From Charina bottae (Eukaryota; Chordata; Lepidosauria; Squamata; Charinaidae): a stretch of DNA of 64,000 bases. Positions 1 to 11,839 of the stretch are shown here, piece by piece. The translations under genes were made by a program, and so were the position numbers. Position 1 is the first letter of the stretch. Each line of letters opens with the position of its first letter. The stretch is from contig JALMGJ010000004.1 of the NCBI GenBank assembly GCA_023362775.1, forward strand, positions 35,976,929 to 36,040,928, in the 5' to 3' direction. The notes under the pieces were generated by a model that worked only from the letters and a program-made list of their open reading frames with translations, ran no database searches and was not told the origin of the DNA.

Positions 1-1639
1 TAGTGACATTTCTTCTCCAAGGACTCTGTAGGCCACAGCTGGCCATCCCTTGGTCTGGACTGGCACCTAGCAATCTTCTGGAATGACTTCCCCTTTAACA
101 TCTAGTGGACTGGTTTCTGACTTTAAGTAGCCTCTTCTGAGCAAGGATGCAGAGTAAACTTTGGCAGATAGCCTGGCAATCCTTTTCCATGTGCCCATTA
201 TGCCACATTTGAAAGAGCATGTCACAGTTGGCCTGCCTGCTGACCTCCCCCGGTAGTGATTTCAAGCACCTGCTTTGAGTGGGCTGTGTATATACCTCTT
301 GGCCTACCTTATCTATTACGGCATTTCTCCTGACATGCCAGCAGCCTCTGGGTTTCTCTGGTGCAGCTATCCCCAAAACAGTGGTCACGGACAATCCTAG
401 AACTTCTCTTGATTTGTACAAATCTCTCTGCCAGTTCACCTGCTTCTAAATCCATCTTGGGCATTTGACTGAAGACATGTTTGTGACAGCCCTTGGCAAC
501 TGTTGTAGGGACTCCTCTACTAACTGAAGTCTTCTGAGAAAGTAATGAAGTTCCAATAGATCTTCAAATGTTTGCTTTCATAACCTTTAATCCATCTTTT
601 ACAGAAGAGATGGGGATCACATGGCTTTCTGGGTGCTGTTGAGTTACTGCTAGCTATGTACTAAGGCTCTTGACATCAATAATATTTAGAATCCCAAGAT
701 CCCCATCCTTTCTATCGATAGTATCTATTTTCTCACTGTATATTACATAATATCTCACTATCCTTTGACAACCTGTTGCATTCAGTTAAGCAGCATGCAC
801 CTATCTCCATCCCTTTCTTAGGAAGTATTTTGCCTTTACCTACTGTACTGAAGTCATATCTGAACTAATATATCTGGAAGTAGTACGCACAATCATATAT
901 ATTTAACCACTTGAAATATTCTACAAGAAACTGGGCCCTGAGGAATCTTCTGCTGCTTGCTATGAACATTTTGACAGCAGTCCATCAGCCTAATAACCAA
1001 GAACACCTTTTAAAAATATATCATTTAAAACATAGGTCAGTATTTCGAGTTTGCTTATTTGGCCAGTACTAAAAAGAAATCACCTTTCAATAATGAGAGC
1101 TAATCGACACGTACAACTTTTGTTTACCATACATATAAGTCATGTTCACATGCAGTTTTACAACCACCATGCTATTTGCCTTGCAAGCCTCCTCCTTTCT
1201 GGCTTTTCTTACGGCCTCTTATTCCTTTAAGAAATTCAAATTAGAACTAAACACGGTTGCCAGGGGTAAAATCCCTCGACTAGGGAAGCTTCGTTTCAGA
1301 TCTGAGAGGCATAACTGAGCAGCCGTTTTAAGTTCCGTCTCCCACTGAACCATTGCTTCGGTTCGCCGGGATGCGAGGGGAGGAGTAAGAGTGCCTCGGT
1401 AGCAGCACCACTCGCTCTGCCAAGGGATTGCTGGGGCACGTGAACCAGCCTGCTTGCCCACCCCCGCCGCGGTTCGCTTCGTTTGCATTCTGCAACATCA
1501 TCACCATCCTCCTCCTCATTATTGAGGAGGGGAGCCGGAAAGCCCTGGTTGCTCCGGGTGGCCTGACAGCTGCAAAGGAGCCGCTTATTCTCTTCCTCCC
1601 AGAGAGCAGCCTTGGGGGTTAGGAGAGCCAGACAGTTAC
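1..1639 (-). other. 5' part of TUBGCP3 intron 1
   Basis: No second exon of TUBGCP3 was recognised here. On the minus strand, about 174-228, the translation QMWHNGHMEKDC resembles a decayed retroelement gag zinc knuckle: the final His-x4-Cys is kept but the two first cysteines read as Leu and Met. An adjoining open frame (95-439) has no stop but also no other recognisable motif. The rest is A+T-rich with no feature I can name. Confidence 0.5.
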
Positions 1640-1990
1640 CTTCGCCCTTGCCCAGGATGCGGCAGCAGAGATTCTGCAGCAGAACGTTGGGGGACTTCTG
1701 GTCCGGGCTCGCCATCCTCGCGCGCGGAGGGGGAGTGGGGGCGAGGAGCGCGCCCTCCCTCTTCGCGGGGCCACTCCCCGAGCCGCCCAACCCGGTGCTT
1801 GACTGGCCCGTGCCTTAGGGCGCCATTTTAATCAAACCCGCCGAAGGGAGAGGGAAAGGGGAGGAAAAGAATAGAAAAGAAAAGAAACGGTTTTCAAACG
1901 TAGGCCCCCATAATGCCCCGCAGCCCGGACGGCGCAATACTGAACACCTTCCGTCGTGCAACAACCTTTTCGCAACGAAGAGGTTCCGGG
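1320..1990 (-). promoter_or_regulatory. CpG-rich promoter and 5' UTR of TUBGCP3
   Basis: CpG and G+C content rise sharply against the A+T-rich flanks, and the segment surrounds the first coding exon. No TATA box stands out. A YY1-like motif (CGCCATTTT at 1821-1829, AAAATGGCG on the gene strand) lies about 105 bp upstream of the ATG, where YY1 sites often sit in housekeeping promoters. A purine-rich tract lies at 1842-1888. The transcription start is not directly visible. Confidence 0.7.
1640..1715 (-). CDS. TUBGCP3: TUBGCP3 coding exon 1 (gamma-tubulin complex component 3)
   Basis: GCP3 is a core subunit of the gamma-tubulin ring complex, which nucleates microtubules at centrosomes and other organising centres. 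The exon encodes 25 residues plus one base. It starts [15 protein letters not shown] and ends CCRILGKGE, matching the start of vertebrate GCP3 as I remember it ([15 protein letters not shown]...). It ends in a consensus splice donor read on the minus strand (GAAG followed by GTAACT at 1639-1634), so the next codon is split after its first base. The start is the first ATG: in the same frame a stop lies upstream at 1815-1817 with no ATG between. Only the start of the grip-domain protein is here; exon 2 was not found in 1-1639. Across the intergenic region lies ATP11A in the opposite direction, which is the conserved neighbour and supports the call. Confidence 0.93.
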
Positions 1991-2032
1991 GACGCAAATG
2001 GATAGATCCCGACAAGCCCCAAAGAGAAATTT

Positions 2033-2615
2033 CATTTTGCGGGGGTTTTTTTTCTTTCTTTTTCCTACAGAACTACAATTGGATTCTTTTCCCGCAGAGG
2101 ACACCCAAGAAAACGAACATAAATTGTCACTGGTTTGTCGGACCACCACTCAGTCACATTATCTCATGACGCCATCTCTTTTTAAATGATTGGATTCTGG
2201 TTGTGTCTTTTCAGACTAATAATAACATTAATAATCTTTCATTTTGCGGGTTTTTTCTTGATCTCATAGAGTAGGGGTCCCCAAACTCATTGACCTCTTC
2301 ATGAAATTTCAGATTGTTCATCGACCCCCAAACATTTATTATATGAAAATAATGTAATAAATACTACTTTTAACTAATAATTATAATAATAGTCCCATTG
2401 ACTCTTGGGAGTCGATATTGACCACTTTGGGAAACCCTGCCATAGAGCAACAATTGGATTCTTTTTCCCCCTCAGAGGATACCCAAGGAAAGGAAGACGA
2501 TTCATCCCTGGTTTGCCATATGGCCACTCAGTTACGCCATTGACCATCTCATGACACCATCACTTTTTAAATGATTGGATTTTTTTGTTAGTCTGAAAAG
2601 ATAATATTAGCCTCC
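2033..2615. repeat. Diverged tandem duplication, period about 207 bp
   Basis: Two copies of one segment start with CATTTTGCGGG at 2033 and 2240. Both carry ACAATTGGATTC, then AGAGGA(C/T)ACCCAAG, CCACTCAGT(C/T)AC, ATCTCATGACRCCATC and TTTTTAAATGATTGGATT in the same order. The second copy is split by a MITE at 2272-2439. Just after it (2636-2650) is AGACTAACACGGCT, a motif I recall from amniote repeats but cannot place. Confidence 0.7.
2272..2439. mobile_element. A+T-rich hAT-like MITE
   Basis: The inverted ends are AGGGGTCCCCAAACT on the left and TTTGGGAAACCCTG on the right. The 8-bp flanks TCATAGAG (2264-2271) and CCATAGAG (2440-2447) differ at one base and have TA at positions 4-5. The interior is A+T-rich and codes for nothing. 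It interrupts the second copy of the local duplication, so it came later. Confidence 0.75.
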
Positions 2616-2659
2616 TTCTGATTGTTGGCTACCATAGACTAACACGGCTCTCCTCCTAC

Positions 2660-3717
2660 AATGTCTAAATGGTTAGATCCGAGTTATATAACAAAAAGGT
2701 ATCTGAGTCCAACACCTCTTGATGGTTGTTGCTTTCTTGCAAGGAATAAAATAAGATTGCAAACGTTAGGGTGCTGTACCACCCAACAAGTTTTTCCTCA
2801 CAAAATCTTTCAACGCATCAACGTGACGATTATAGCTGACATTGTCCATTGTGTGACATTTGAATTGTACAATTAATTCATTAATGGGGCCTGAATAAAA
2901 TTTCAAAAGTTATATTATTTATATAGTGTTCGCCAAAAGTCATTGTTAAATTATTGCATCCATTTGAATGAGCCACAGCAGTCAAGGTGAAAACAGTGGA
3001 ATCTACAGCATAAATCCTCTGCATTTTTACATAGCTGCCATCACACTGTGCGCACAGTGTGAACCCTGACTAGGGCTATCACAGCTGGATTGCAAAACTC
3101 AGGACACTTGCAGCCCATTTATGGTAACCCTACCTTAACCAACCAACCATTTTTGGTGCAACCATGGCACACAAACGTAGATCCAAGGCATATATTTTTA
3201 CGGAACTCGTAATTTTTACATGGAACTCAGCTGAAAGCGCAGATTACATACAGTATATGTGCACAGAATTAGCTGTAACAATCACAAATTTGACTGTTTT
3301 TGGCATCCCTATGGCACTAAAATGTGATTGCAATGCACAAATCCTTATAAATCCTCACAGCATATTTCATCGCTTGACTTTGCCAGCAGATGTCTATGAT
3401 AAGGATCCACAGGAAGAGACAAAAGATCTGTTTTAATATCACAATACAAACTCTGCTCCTTATCTACTTGCAGTCCAAGTACAAAAGGATGGAGTTTGAG
3501 CCATGATATTGGACACACTTTGTCATTTTGATATCATCATAGCTAGCTGCAGGTCCTGACAATTTTATCTGGGATTCACTTGAAACTACCATAAAATCAG
3601 AGATCCATCCATTTACACATAATGAGCCATTACAATTATAGGAGAGAAAATGTTTGACTGAGGTGAGTTGGGGCACAATGTCTGCAGGATAGCTCTTACA
3701 AATGGGAGGGAAATTAA
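2660..3717. other. Intergenic DNA, nothing recognised
   Basis: Short open frames only, without motifs. A near-palindrome (CACTGTGCGCACAGTG) lies near 3045-3060. Confidence 0.5.
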
Positions 3718-3719
3718 TA

Positions 3720-3933
3720 CAGGTAGTCCTCATTTAACAACCACAATTGGGACCTGCAACTTGGTTGTTAAGCGAAGCAGTCACTAAGTGAAACCACAAC
3801 TGTGCTTATGATCTTACTTCAGCTTTCCTTTGATTTACAGACCTGTGAAGGTTGTAAATGCGAGGACTGGTTGCAAAGTTACTTTTTTCATCACCATTGT
3901 AACTGCAAACAGTCGCTAAACAAGGATTACCTG
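3720..3933. mobile_element. Tigger-like (mariner superfamily) MITE, short copy
   Basis: It starts CAGGTAGTCCTCATTTAAC and ends GGATTACCTG, flanked on both sides by TA, the mariner target duplication. The sub-terminal motif CACAATTGGGACC recurs inverted near the right end of the 440-bp copy at 6111-6550, tying the two together. It is internally deleted and non-coding. Confidence 0.75.
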
Positions 3934-4109
3934 TATCTCCTTGGTAAACCCTTTCCAAGGCTTTCTGAGGAAAAAATAATTATGGCAGGCTGCCACCAGT
4001 GAACCTGAACCTCCTGACAAATTCAAGTCTATCCAGATGGGGACTTCCTCAAAACTTACTCCTTCAGACTAGCTCTAGAAAAACAGAAAGGAAAATTCTT
4101 TCATTCAAT

Positions 4110-4315
4110 CATTTTTAGTTGTTAGATTTATATCCCACTTTCCTCCAGAAGTTCAAGGGGTATACACCATACTCTTTCCTTCGATTTTCCCCCATTTTTA
4201 CAACCATGTGAACCGAAAGGAAGTAACTGACCCAAAGTCACCAATCAGCTTCCATGACTGTCTGTAGACTAGAAGCTGGGACTTCCCAGTGATAGTCCAG
4301 TATCTTAACCATGGA
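4110..4315 (-). mobile_element. Old CORE-SINE (MIR-type) copy
   Basis: On the minus strand it reads a decayed tRNA-like head, then a core resembling TGACTTTGGGTCAGTTACTT, then the tail motif ATATAAATC. The order matches the younger CORE-SINEs in this window. Confidence 0.55.
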
Positions 4316-4319
4316 CCTC

Positions 4320-5150
4320 AACATATTTCTGCCCACACCCCAGAAATACACAACTTAAGAAACATTGTGCCAATCTTGAAGCTCAAAGGGTATGTTTTAA
4401 CCATGCAGTCGTGCATATGAGGAAAAAATTAATGAGAAGTCCTCTTATAAATACCAATGAAGCCAAAACTCTAGATTTAAAAAAAAACCAGGGAGAAGGA
4501 AATATAAAGAAAACAAGATTCATTCATACACTCAGAATTCCAAATAAAATCCACATATTCAGACTTAGCTATACTAATGTATTACTTCGTTGAATGAGCT
4601 CTTGAGTTTCAGCACATGTTCACTGCAGAGAGGAAGCTTGGAAAAAGACTATCTCAGCCTCCTGCTAGGATGCTAGTAGGCAGAACCTTCTTGTCCTCTT
4701 CCTCTTTTTTTCCTCTTCCTGGCTACTTTTCCTGTATTTTGTAGAATGTGGGGTATAAGAGGAAGCCAGTCTGTTTCCATCAAAGACAATGTTCCATCCA
4801 TGGTGTCCTTGGTCTAGCCAGCAAATCAGAAACCCACCTTGCTGACAACCCTTGAGGGAATTATAAAGATATAGTCAGTTCACCATTTTTACCTTTGTAT
4901 AAATGGGATTGTATTGGGACAGACTGTCTTAAAAACAAAAGCTTAATTCAGTCTAGTCACACACTCAGCATGGAGGTCAATTTACCAGCTGCTTTAGGTG
5001 GGTTATTCCCCACCAAAAGTACGTTTGTTTTTTCAGTCTCAGATTTTCCAACTTCTGCGTATTGAATCTGGTAGCACAATTTGGTGGGCGAGCAAGAACC
5101 CAATTTAAATGGGGACACCCAATGAGTATTCCCTTGCTCACTATGACTAG
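4320..5150. other. Intergenic DNA, nothing recognised
   Basis: A+T-rich sequence with one 60-codon open frame near 4411-4593 that shows no motif. Confidence 0.5.
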
Positions 5151-5154
5151 CCCT

Positions 5155-5375
5155 TTACAAATAACCAGGAGTCTGTGAGTTCTAGTCCAGCCTTAGGCAT
5201 GAAAGCCGGCTGGGTGACCTGGGGCCAGTCCCTCTCTCTCAGCCCAACTCACCTCACAGGGTTGTTGTTGTGGGGAAAATAGTAGGAGGAAGGAGTATTA
5301 GGTATGTTTGCTGCATTGAGTTATTTATAAGAATAATAAAGGCGGGATAAAAATTAAATAAATAAAAAATATATA
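5155..5375 (+). mobile_element. CORE-SINE with LINE-type tail, head truncated
   Basis: Shares the tRNA-derived right half (GTTCTAGTCCAGCCTTAGGC), the core (GGCTGGGTGACCTGGGGCCA) and the tail (AATAATAAAGGCGGGATA) with copies at 17095 and 27404. The first about 30 bases of the head are missing. Confidence 0.85.
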
Positions 5376-5611
5376 CAGTATTCTCGTTCGTCTATTTTTA
5401 TAGGATAACCTTAAGCATATTATCTGGAAGTAAACATACTGTATATAGGATAGTTTTAAAGAAACTATTACAAACTATTTATGAAATTATATCAACACTA
5501 TGTTCTGGCTAGTGTGTTTTTACCTTATTTGTAGTTACTATTTTTTTACTTTAATAAGTTGCCTTAAAGATTTTATTTAAAAGTGTGAAATATGACTAAA
5601 ATATCCTAACT

Positions 5612-6041
5612 CAGGGATTTTCAAACCTTTTCAGATGATGGAACCTGTTTGTTACCTGGAACCCCTGATCAAGAGAGGCGGGCTTCTGAATGTCAGATGA
5701 TCAGCCCTGCTCTTTCTGTTCTACTTTAGTGGCTACAAGGGGGGAAAGAAAAACTATCCTCAAGGACTAAGAGGATTTCCCCCCCCCCACCTTAATCACT
5801 TGTGGAGAGAGTGTGGGTGTTTTGTTTTGTTTTGTTTTGTTTTGTTTTGTTTTGTTTTGTTTTGTTTTGTTTTGTTTGTTTCATTCTTTGTTATTTTGGC
5901 TTAGTCCCTTGCAGAGAGGTTTTGGTTTTTTAAGGGGTTTTGGTTTTAGTCTTTGCAGAGAATTTTCTCTTCTCCCCTTGTGAGTTTCTTTCCTTTATGC
6001 CTGCAGAGCCCATTCTGTGGAACCCAGTTTGAAAAACCCTA
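5612..6041. mobile_element. hAT-like element with (TTTTG)n expansion
   Basis: The left end CAGGGATTTTCAAACC and right end CAGTTTGAAAAACCCT are imperfect inverted repeats. The left flank is TCCTAACT; a matching right flank is not clear. Inside is a run of about twelve TTTTG units (5817-5879). Confidence 0.55.
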
Positions 6042-6110
6042 AGTGAATGAAATGTGATTTTTTATTATTCTCATCTTCCAGAAACCGAGAAACTGTGCAT
6101 AGTACATATA

Positions 6111-6550
6111 CAGATGGTCCTTGCTTAATGACCATTCGTTCAGCGACCATTCAAACTTACGACAGCACTGAACAAGTGGTAGTTACAACCGGTCTTCAAA
6201 GTTCTGGCCATCGCAGCATCCCTGCGGTCACGTGATTGTGATCTGGGCACTTGGTGAGTAGCTCGCAATTACAACATCGCAGTATCCTGCGGTCATGTGA
6301 TCACCATTTGCGATCTTCACTGCTGGCTTCCGACAAGCAAAGTCAATGGGGAAGCTGGTAGGAGGTCGCAAATGGTGACCACATGACATTGCGCTTAACG
6401 ACAGTGCAGGATTTGCTTAACAACAGCAACTGGAAGTGCCAGAACTGCCGTTGCTAAGTGGTGCAATCACATGACATCACACTTTACAACCGCGTCACTT
6501 AGCGACAGAAATTCCGGTCCCAATTACCATCATTAACCGAGCACTACCTG
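6111..6550. mobile_element. Tigger-like MITE, 440-bp copy
   Basis: The ends CAGATGGTCCTTGCTTAATG and ACCGAGCACTACCTG are inverted repeats, each flanked by TA. The interior has repeated CATGTGATC and TTAACGACAG-type motifs and no coding capacity. Same family as the copy at 3720-3933. Confidence 0.8.
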
Positions 6551-6554
6551 TATA

Positions 6555-8300
6555 TGCTTTTACATTACTTGTCCCCACCCCAGAAGGCTGGGACTATTCT
6601 TTTGCTGTTATGGGTGCCCTTTTCCCCAATGTTATTGTTTTTTTTAACAGGATTACAAAAAATTAAACAGTGCAAACACACACAAAATGCAAAGAAATAC
6701 TGAAGACAATTAATAAATGTCTAAAAGGACAAAACCAAAAAATAGAGTCCCCCCAAATTAAAAAAACCCTCCAATGTAAAAAAAAACCCAGTAATGAAAT
6801 CTAAAATACGTATTTTAACCATATAGAAATAACTGGTTTACAATGTTCACATTAATTCTTAAATTTTATATTTTGGAATTCTTCCTGTTGAGAGACACTT
6901 CTCAAAAATATATTCAAAAATATGTATTTGAATAGGTAAAGCCGGGGGAAACTAGGACAATTCTTGATCCTGTTTTTTTTTCATTTCTGTTTTAATGTAA
7001 ATTTTTGTCTCATTGTATTTTTTTCTTCATGGGGAGAGAAGGATTCTATAGGATACTGTACTTGGAACCTAAATCCAGCTGTAATAAAGCCGCAAGCTTT
7101 ACTGTTAAAAGAAATAAAACAAGATGCCAGTTATGCTTCACTTTGCTTCTTTTATTGATGATACATTTGAAAAACACATAAGCTGAGAACTACTCAGTGA
7201 ACAGAGAAATTACAGAAATTCTTTGGAAGTCTTCACAATGGTATTGCTGGAGCTGCAGTTTAATTCAGAGAAATGAAATAAGAAGGAATAATGGATCTGC
7301 GAATGTTTGCAGAAAGCTTTGGCTACACAAACGGAATAAAAACCACATAAGTACATGTGGGGAGAGCCTTCAAATGAGCTATAAAGAATAGAAGCAGAGA
7401 TCAACAACTCTAGACGTAGTGTATTGGAGAAAGGTATATGCCCCAGAATCCTTTAGAATGAAGTACTCTACCTCAAGGATAGCGTTTCCTTTTTCATTAA
7501 GAAGATTCAATAAAGAAATGTTGCACTTCTTACCAACCTTCTTGCCAATTCCATTTCCTAACGAAACACTTCATTCTTAATATTTTGTTGGACACTCTAC
7601 TCACAATGGCACTTGTACCTTCAAAACAGCACATAGGAACCATCAGTTTAAAGATCAAGGAGGAGAGGACATGGTAAGTCAGGTTGTGACATCCAAGTAA
7701 TCTTAAGCAATTGAATGCTGGGAAGATAGTTGAAAATGGAAGCAGAGAAAGTAATAAGGCAAGTACTTAATTACAATGTCCAAAGGAACTTTCTCAACTG
7801 AAAAATTTTCAAGAGTGCAAAAAGATGTTATGTCTTCTCCAGCTATACAACATTTCAGAAATAATTTGCAGGAGTGCAAATGTAGCACCTATCTGCAACT
7901 TTTAAAAAGTATTTGCATCTTTTTCCAGGATTGCACAACTGACCTATGATTGAGTTTATTTTCAAAGTGTCTAATATATCACAGCACATTACCAGTATTT
8001 CTATTAGACTAGATTCCAGAAGACTTAAACTACCTAGAAAAGTTCCACTGGCAATACTAAAAGGATACTGGAAGAGAAATATTGCCGCTTTGCTACTATC
8101 ACAAACAATGACCTCTCCCTTGTGCTTAATCAGTTTTGGGAAAAGATTTCCTCTAGCCATATACAAGTTGTCGCTCAACTTCCTTCCTTGTCTTTCACTG
8201 GAAAGAGGACAAGGAGCCAAACAAACTTCACAAAGGGAGAGAACACTCAGAAGTTATTGTGTCAGCTGAACAGATCATCTTTATATTTTACAGGATGAAC
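6555..8300. other. Intergenic DNA, nothing firmly recognised
   Basis: An A-rich stretch at 6640-6850 could be a LINE 3' end on the minus strand. AATAAAGCCGCAAGC near 7083 resembles a retroviral polyadenylation region, but no LTR ends were found. The rest is featureless. Confidence 0.4.
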
Positions 8301-8305
8301 AAGAC

Positions 8306-8605
8306 TTAAATAGCAACATCTCCCAGAGCACATGGATTCATTACCCTCCAAGGTGGACCATTGGCTTCCAAGCCTGCAAGAGGAATAGTTGCTCTAAGCA
8401 TAAATTTCAACAGGACAATCTGATCAGGACAAACATCCACCAGCTTCATATCACCATCCTCTTGCTTTGTAGAAAAAGACAGATCCAGAGTATGTCTGAC
8501 CACATGAGCCAGAACTATAATAAATTGGGATAGATCCATGGTTATCAAATATATATTGAGCTGCTTCAACCACCTGATATAGACACTGAAATCCCCCAGA
8601 ACCAT
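8306..8605 (-). mobile_element. L2-clade LINE fragment, endonuclease region
   Basis: The minus-strand translation starts VLGDFSV and continues HTLDLSFSTKQEDGD, matching the end of the apurinic-type endonuclease of L2 LINEs (GDFNVH... HTLDLVFST...). The conserved Asp and His-Thr-Leu-Asp-Leu are present; no reverse transcriptase is joined to it. Confidence 0.75.
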
Positions 8606-8869
8606 AATTTTAAGGTCAGATCATCAGCAAAGTCAGAGCCACCTTGGAGACTTGGATTTCTGTTTTGTTAGTCAATATATATTCTTTAAGTAAATAATCA
8701 CTAAGATAAGAAGAATATAAGATAAGAACTCTGCAGAATCAGAGCATAACACATCTTTTCCAACATTCTGTGTCACATAGTAGCCAACTGGAAGCATTTG
8801 GGAAGTTCACAGGTCTGGTCTGGAGGGCAATAGCCCCTTTCCATTGTTACTTCCCAGCAACCAGAATGT

Positions 8870-9240
8870 TGCCTACGATTCAGGAGGTCATAAACAGCCA
8901 TCAATCTTAGTAGCTGTTGATAACCTGATCCTCCATGACTATAGCCAGTTCTCTTTATAAATCACCCAAATTCTCTGCCTTTTCCACATTGTTGACAATA
9001 AATTCTGCAGTTTAAATATACAACTGTCCTTCTGTTGGTCCTGAATCTCCCTGCATTTAATTTCATCCATTTAATTTCAATGGATGACCCCACGTTCCAA
9101 TCCTACAAGAAAGGGGGGAAAACTTCTATCCATTTTTGCCATACACAATTTTTTTATTCAGTGTTGAGAAAAAGTATTTCTCCCCATCTCCTTTGTCATT
9201 TTCTGTATCTTTGCACACAGTATCTTTGCCTCTGAATGTT
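8870..9240 (-). mobile_element. CR1-superfamily LINE remnant
   Basis: The run GTAGCTGTTGATAACCTGAT, CCTCCATGA, ATTCTGCAGTTTAAATATAC and GGATGACCCC follows, in order, the antisense of a common amniote CR1-like 3' region. No open frame is kept. Confidence 0.5.
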
Positions 9241-9499
9241 ATCAGAGCTTCATGCAATGGAATAACTATATTATTTGCTACTTGGTATATCATTTTTCTG
9301 TTTACTTCTTATCATCTTATTCTGCTTTCTTACACACCAGAGTCTCAACTGATTGGGGCAGTATATAAATATTTATTTATTAAAAACATTTGTATGCTAT
9401 TTCCTCACACAACTTTTGTAAATAAATTAAGAATAAATAAATATGCAACATCTATCAAATGTCCCCTTGCCCTCCTTTGCTCTAAGCTAAACAGTACCA

Positions 9500-9660
9500 C
9501 TGCCAGGGTGTCCACAGGAGGGAGGTCAAAAAAATCAAGGTGGTGGTCATGGCCACACAATTGAAGTTCTGCGCCTTTTTCATGTGTCACCATGTTAAAG
9601 AGGGATGGGAATTCAATTATGCAGTCACCGCTTATATCTTGACTTTTTTTTAACCTTCCC
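9500..9660. repeat. Imperfect inverted repeat, about 42-bp arms
   Basis: The left arm (about 9527-9569, including CACAATTGAAGTTC) is matched by the inverse of the right arm (about 9611-9653, GAATTCAATTATGCAGTCAC...CTTGACTTTTTTT). It may be a small foldback element; the ends are uncertain. Confidence 0.4.
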
Positions 9661-9699
9661 CAGCAGATGTCCCTGCCAACGCCGTAGTCTTTTTCACCA

Positions 9700-9975
9700 G
9701 ATCACTTTGGTGGTGCTTTTTTTAAACTTTTCTAGCTCTATAATATTTTTTAAGATCCAGGAATCAGAACTATACACAACATGCCAATTGTAATCTCAGT
9801 ATAAAAAAGTATTATATGTTCTAGTTTCAGTTCCTTTCCTAATAACCCAAAGCACAGAATTTGCTTTTTTCTTTTTTTAATAACAGCCAAGTACAGAGAT
9901 GACTTTTTCACTGAGTTTTTCTGCTGTGTCTCCAAGATCCCTTTCCTGGTCAGCTCAAATCCCAGGAATTAGGTA
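9700..9975 (-). mobile_element. CR1-like LINE remnant
   Basis: GAACTATACACAACATGCCA, TTCAGTTCCTTTCCTAATAA and CTCCAAGATCCCTTTCCTGG occur in the order found in the antisense of an old CR1/L3-type coding region. It is probably part of the same insertion as 8870-9240, split by later DNA. Confidence 0.5.
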
Positions 9976-10399
9976 GAAACATATGGATTCAGGGAACATG
10001 TCACAGGCATTCTTAAGAAATTGCTACGATCAGACTGGCTTTTCCCATTACCATGATGGTCACCAAATGTAGATGAATGAGCTTCAGAAGCAAATCATTT
10101 GGGCAAAAACGGAGTACTAGATCTAAGAAAGTTTGAATGCCAAATAAAAATTACAAAGTATAGCATTTTCAGAGAAAGTAAAGAGGTAAAGATGAGGTGC
10201 TCAATGAAACACACACATGTGCAAACACTAAGAAACAAAAAAAATGCAAGCAAAATATATCCAATCACACTCTTAAGGCCATTCTAGATTACCTATTTGG
10301 AGGAGGAGGAGACAGAAGAGTTGGTGGTAACGGAAGACAGAAACACAACTGGATTTCTGCAGCCCAGATTACGCAACCCCATTGTCAAGTAATAACTGG

Positions 10400-11835
10400 A
10401 TTCTAACTTCATTTTCTAGTCCTAGAATTCTTTTCATAAATCTACAGAAATTGATGGAATATCTGCAGAAATATGGCAAGCAACCGAAGAAGAGAAAATC
10501 TGGAGAACAACACTGTAACCAACAGATTGGAAGAGGTCAGTTTATGTACAGTACCAATACCAGAGAAAGGAAACTTAAAAGAGTGTGCAAACTATTGCAC
10601 AACGTCCTTAATTTTACATGGTAACAAAATAACGTTTAGGATTATCCAATAGAGATTAGAGTCCTACATGTAACAGGAGATTCCAGATGTTCAAGCTGGT
10701 TTTAGAAAAGGCCAAGGAACAACCAATATTATTGCTGATGAAGGATAGATAATTGAGAACACCAAATAATATCAAAAAGAAATCAGAATATGCTTAATTA
10801 ATTATAGAAAGGCTTTAAGTTGTGTCAAACATGACAAAGTGTGGAATGTCCTTAGGAAAACGGGAATCCCAGAACTTTTTATTATCCGCATTAGAAATGT
10901 ATACACAGGATATGAAGGTGTAGTCTAGATAAAATAAACAGGCTAGCTGCAGGTTGACAAAGGAGTGAGACAAGGCAGTGTATTCACTCCTTATTTATTC
11001 AACCTGTGTGTGGAATATATATTGAGGGAGGCTGGAATGGAAGAAGATGAGCATGGTTTCAAAGTTGGCAGAAAAAACATCACTGACCTGCACTATGCTG
11101 TTGCCCCTACTCTGATAGCTGAAAATGCAAGCTCCAGTAATGAAAATCAAGGGGCACAATGAAAAAATGGGATTAAGATTAAATGTAAAGAGACCAAACT
11201 CATGACAACAGCTACAGCAACCAGGATTATAATTGAAAATGAAGATATTGAAGTGGTGGATAGCTTCTGCATTTTAGGATCAACTATCAGCCAATAAAAG
11301 AACTAGCAGTTAAGAAATACACCACAGGCTAGCAATTGGTAGGGTAGAAATGAAGGCCTTGAAAAAGGTATCGAGATGCCATTACATGTCTAAACCTACA
11401 AAGATCAGAATTGTGCAGGCAATGGTTTCCCTGTGACAATCTATGGAAGTGAAAGTTGGATTTTGAAAAAGAAGGAGAGAAAGAATATTGATGTTTTTGG
11501 ACTTTGGTGTTGAAAAAGATTCCAGAGAATACTATGGATAGTCAAGAAAACAAACAAATGGATCATAGAACGTATCATTTGAGGTACAAATGACCAGGCT
11601 CAAATTATCATATTCTGAACATATTATGTGAAGATCCAGCTCCCCTGAGAAGTCCGTCATGCTGGGCAAGTTGGAAGGGAAGAGGATGACCAGCAGCAAG
11701 GTGGATAGACTTGATTATAGTAGCAATGGGTGCAAAGTTGGAAGACCTGAAGGGCCAGTTTGGGGAGAGGTCATCCTGGATGAGATCTATCTATGTGGTC
11801 GCTAAGAGTTGACACCAACTTGACGGCACGTAATC
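10400..11835 (+). mobile_element. RTE-clade LINE, degenerate reverse transcriptase
   Basis: Three-frame reading recovers the RTE order: a pre-RT block (TDWKRSVYVPIPEKGN), VQAGFRKGQGTT, VRQGSVFTPYLFNLCVEYI, then LHYAVAPTLIAENAS where active elements have YADDTTL, then VEVVDSFCILGSTIS-like and VAKS-type C-terminal blocks. The catalytic aspartates are lost and stops and frameshifts are frequent, so it is dead. It is related to Bov-B but a separate, older lineage; its 3' end (CTAAGAGTTGACACCAACTT) matches the minus-strand copy at 19206. Confidence 0.85.
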
Positions 11836-11839
11836 AACT

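Noticed and set aside
95..439. 114-codon minus-strand frame with a zinc-knuckle-like stretch
   Set aside because: Only part of a CCHC motif survives and nothing else supports a gene; noted in the intron entry as a possible remnant.
1..1639. Exon 2 of TUBGCP3
   Set aside because: Looked for the conserved text after the first exon (QFQYAV region) on the minus strand; not found.
1428..1818. Plus-strand frames over the TUBGCP3 promoter
   Set aside because: Antisense of the coding exon and 5' UTR in CpG-rich DNA.
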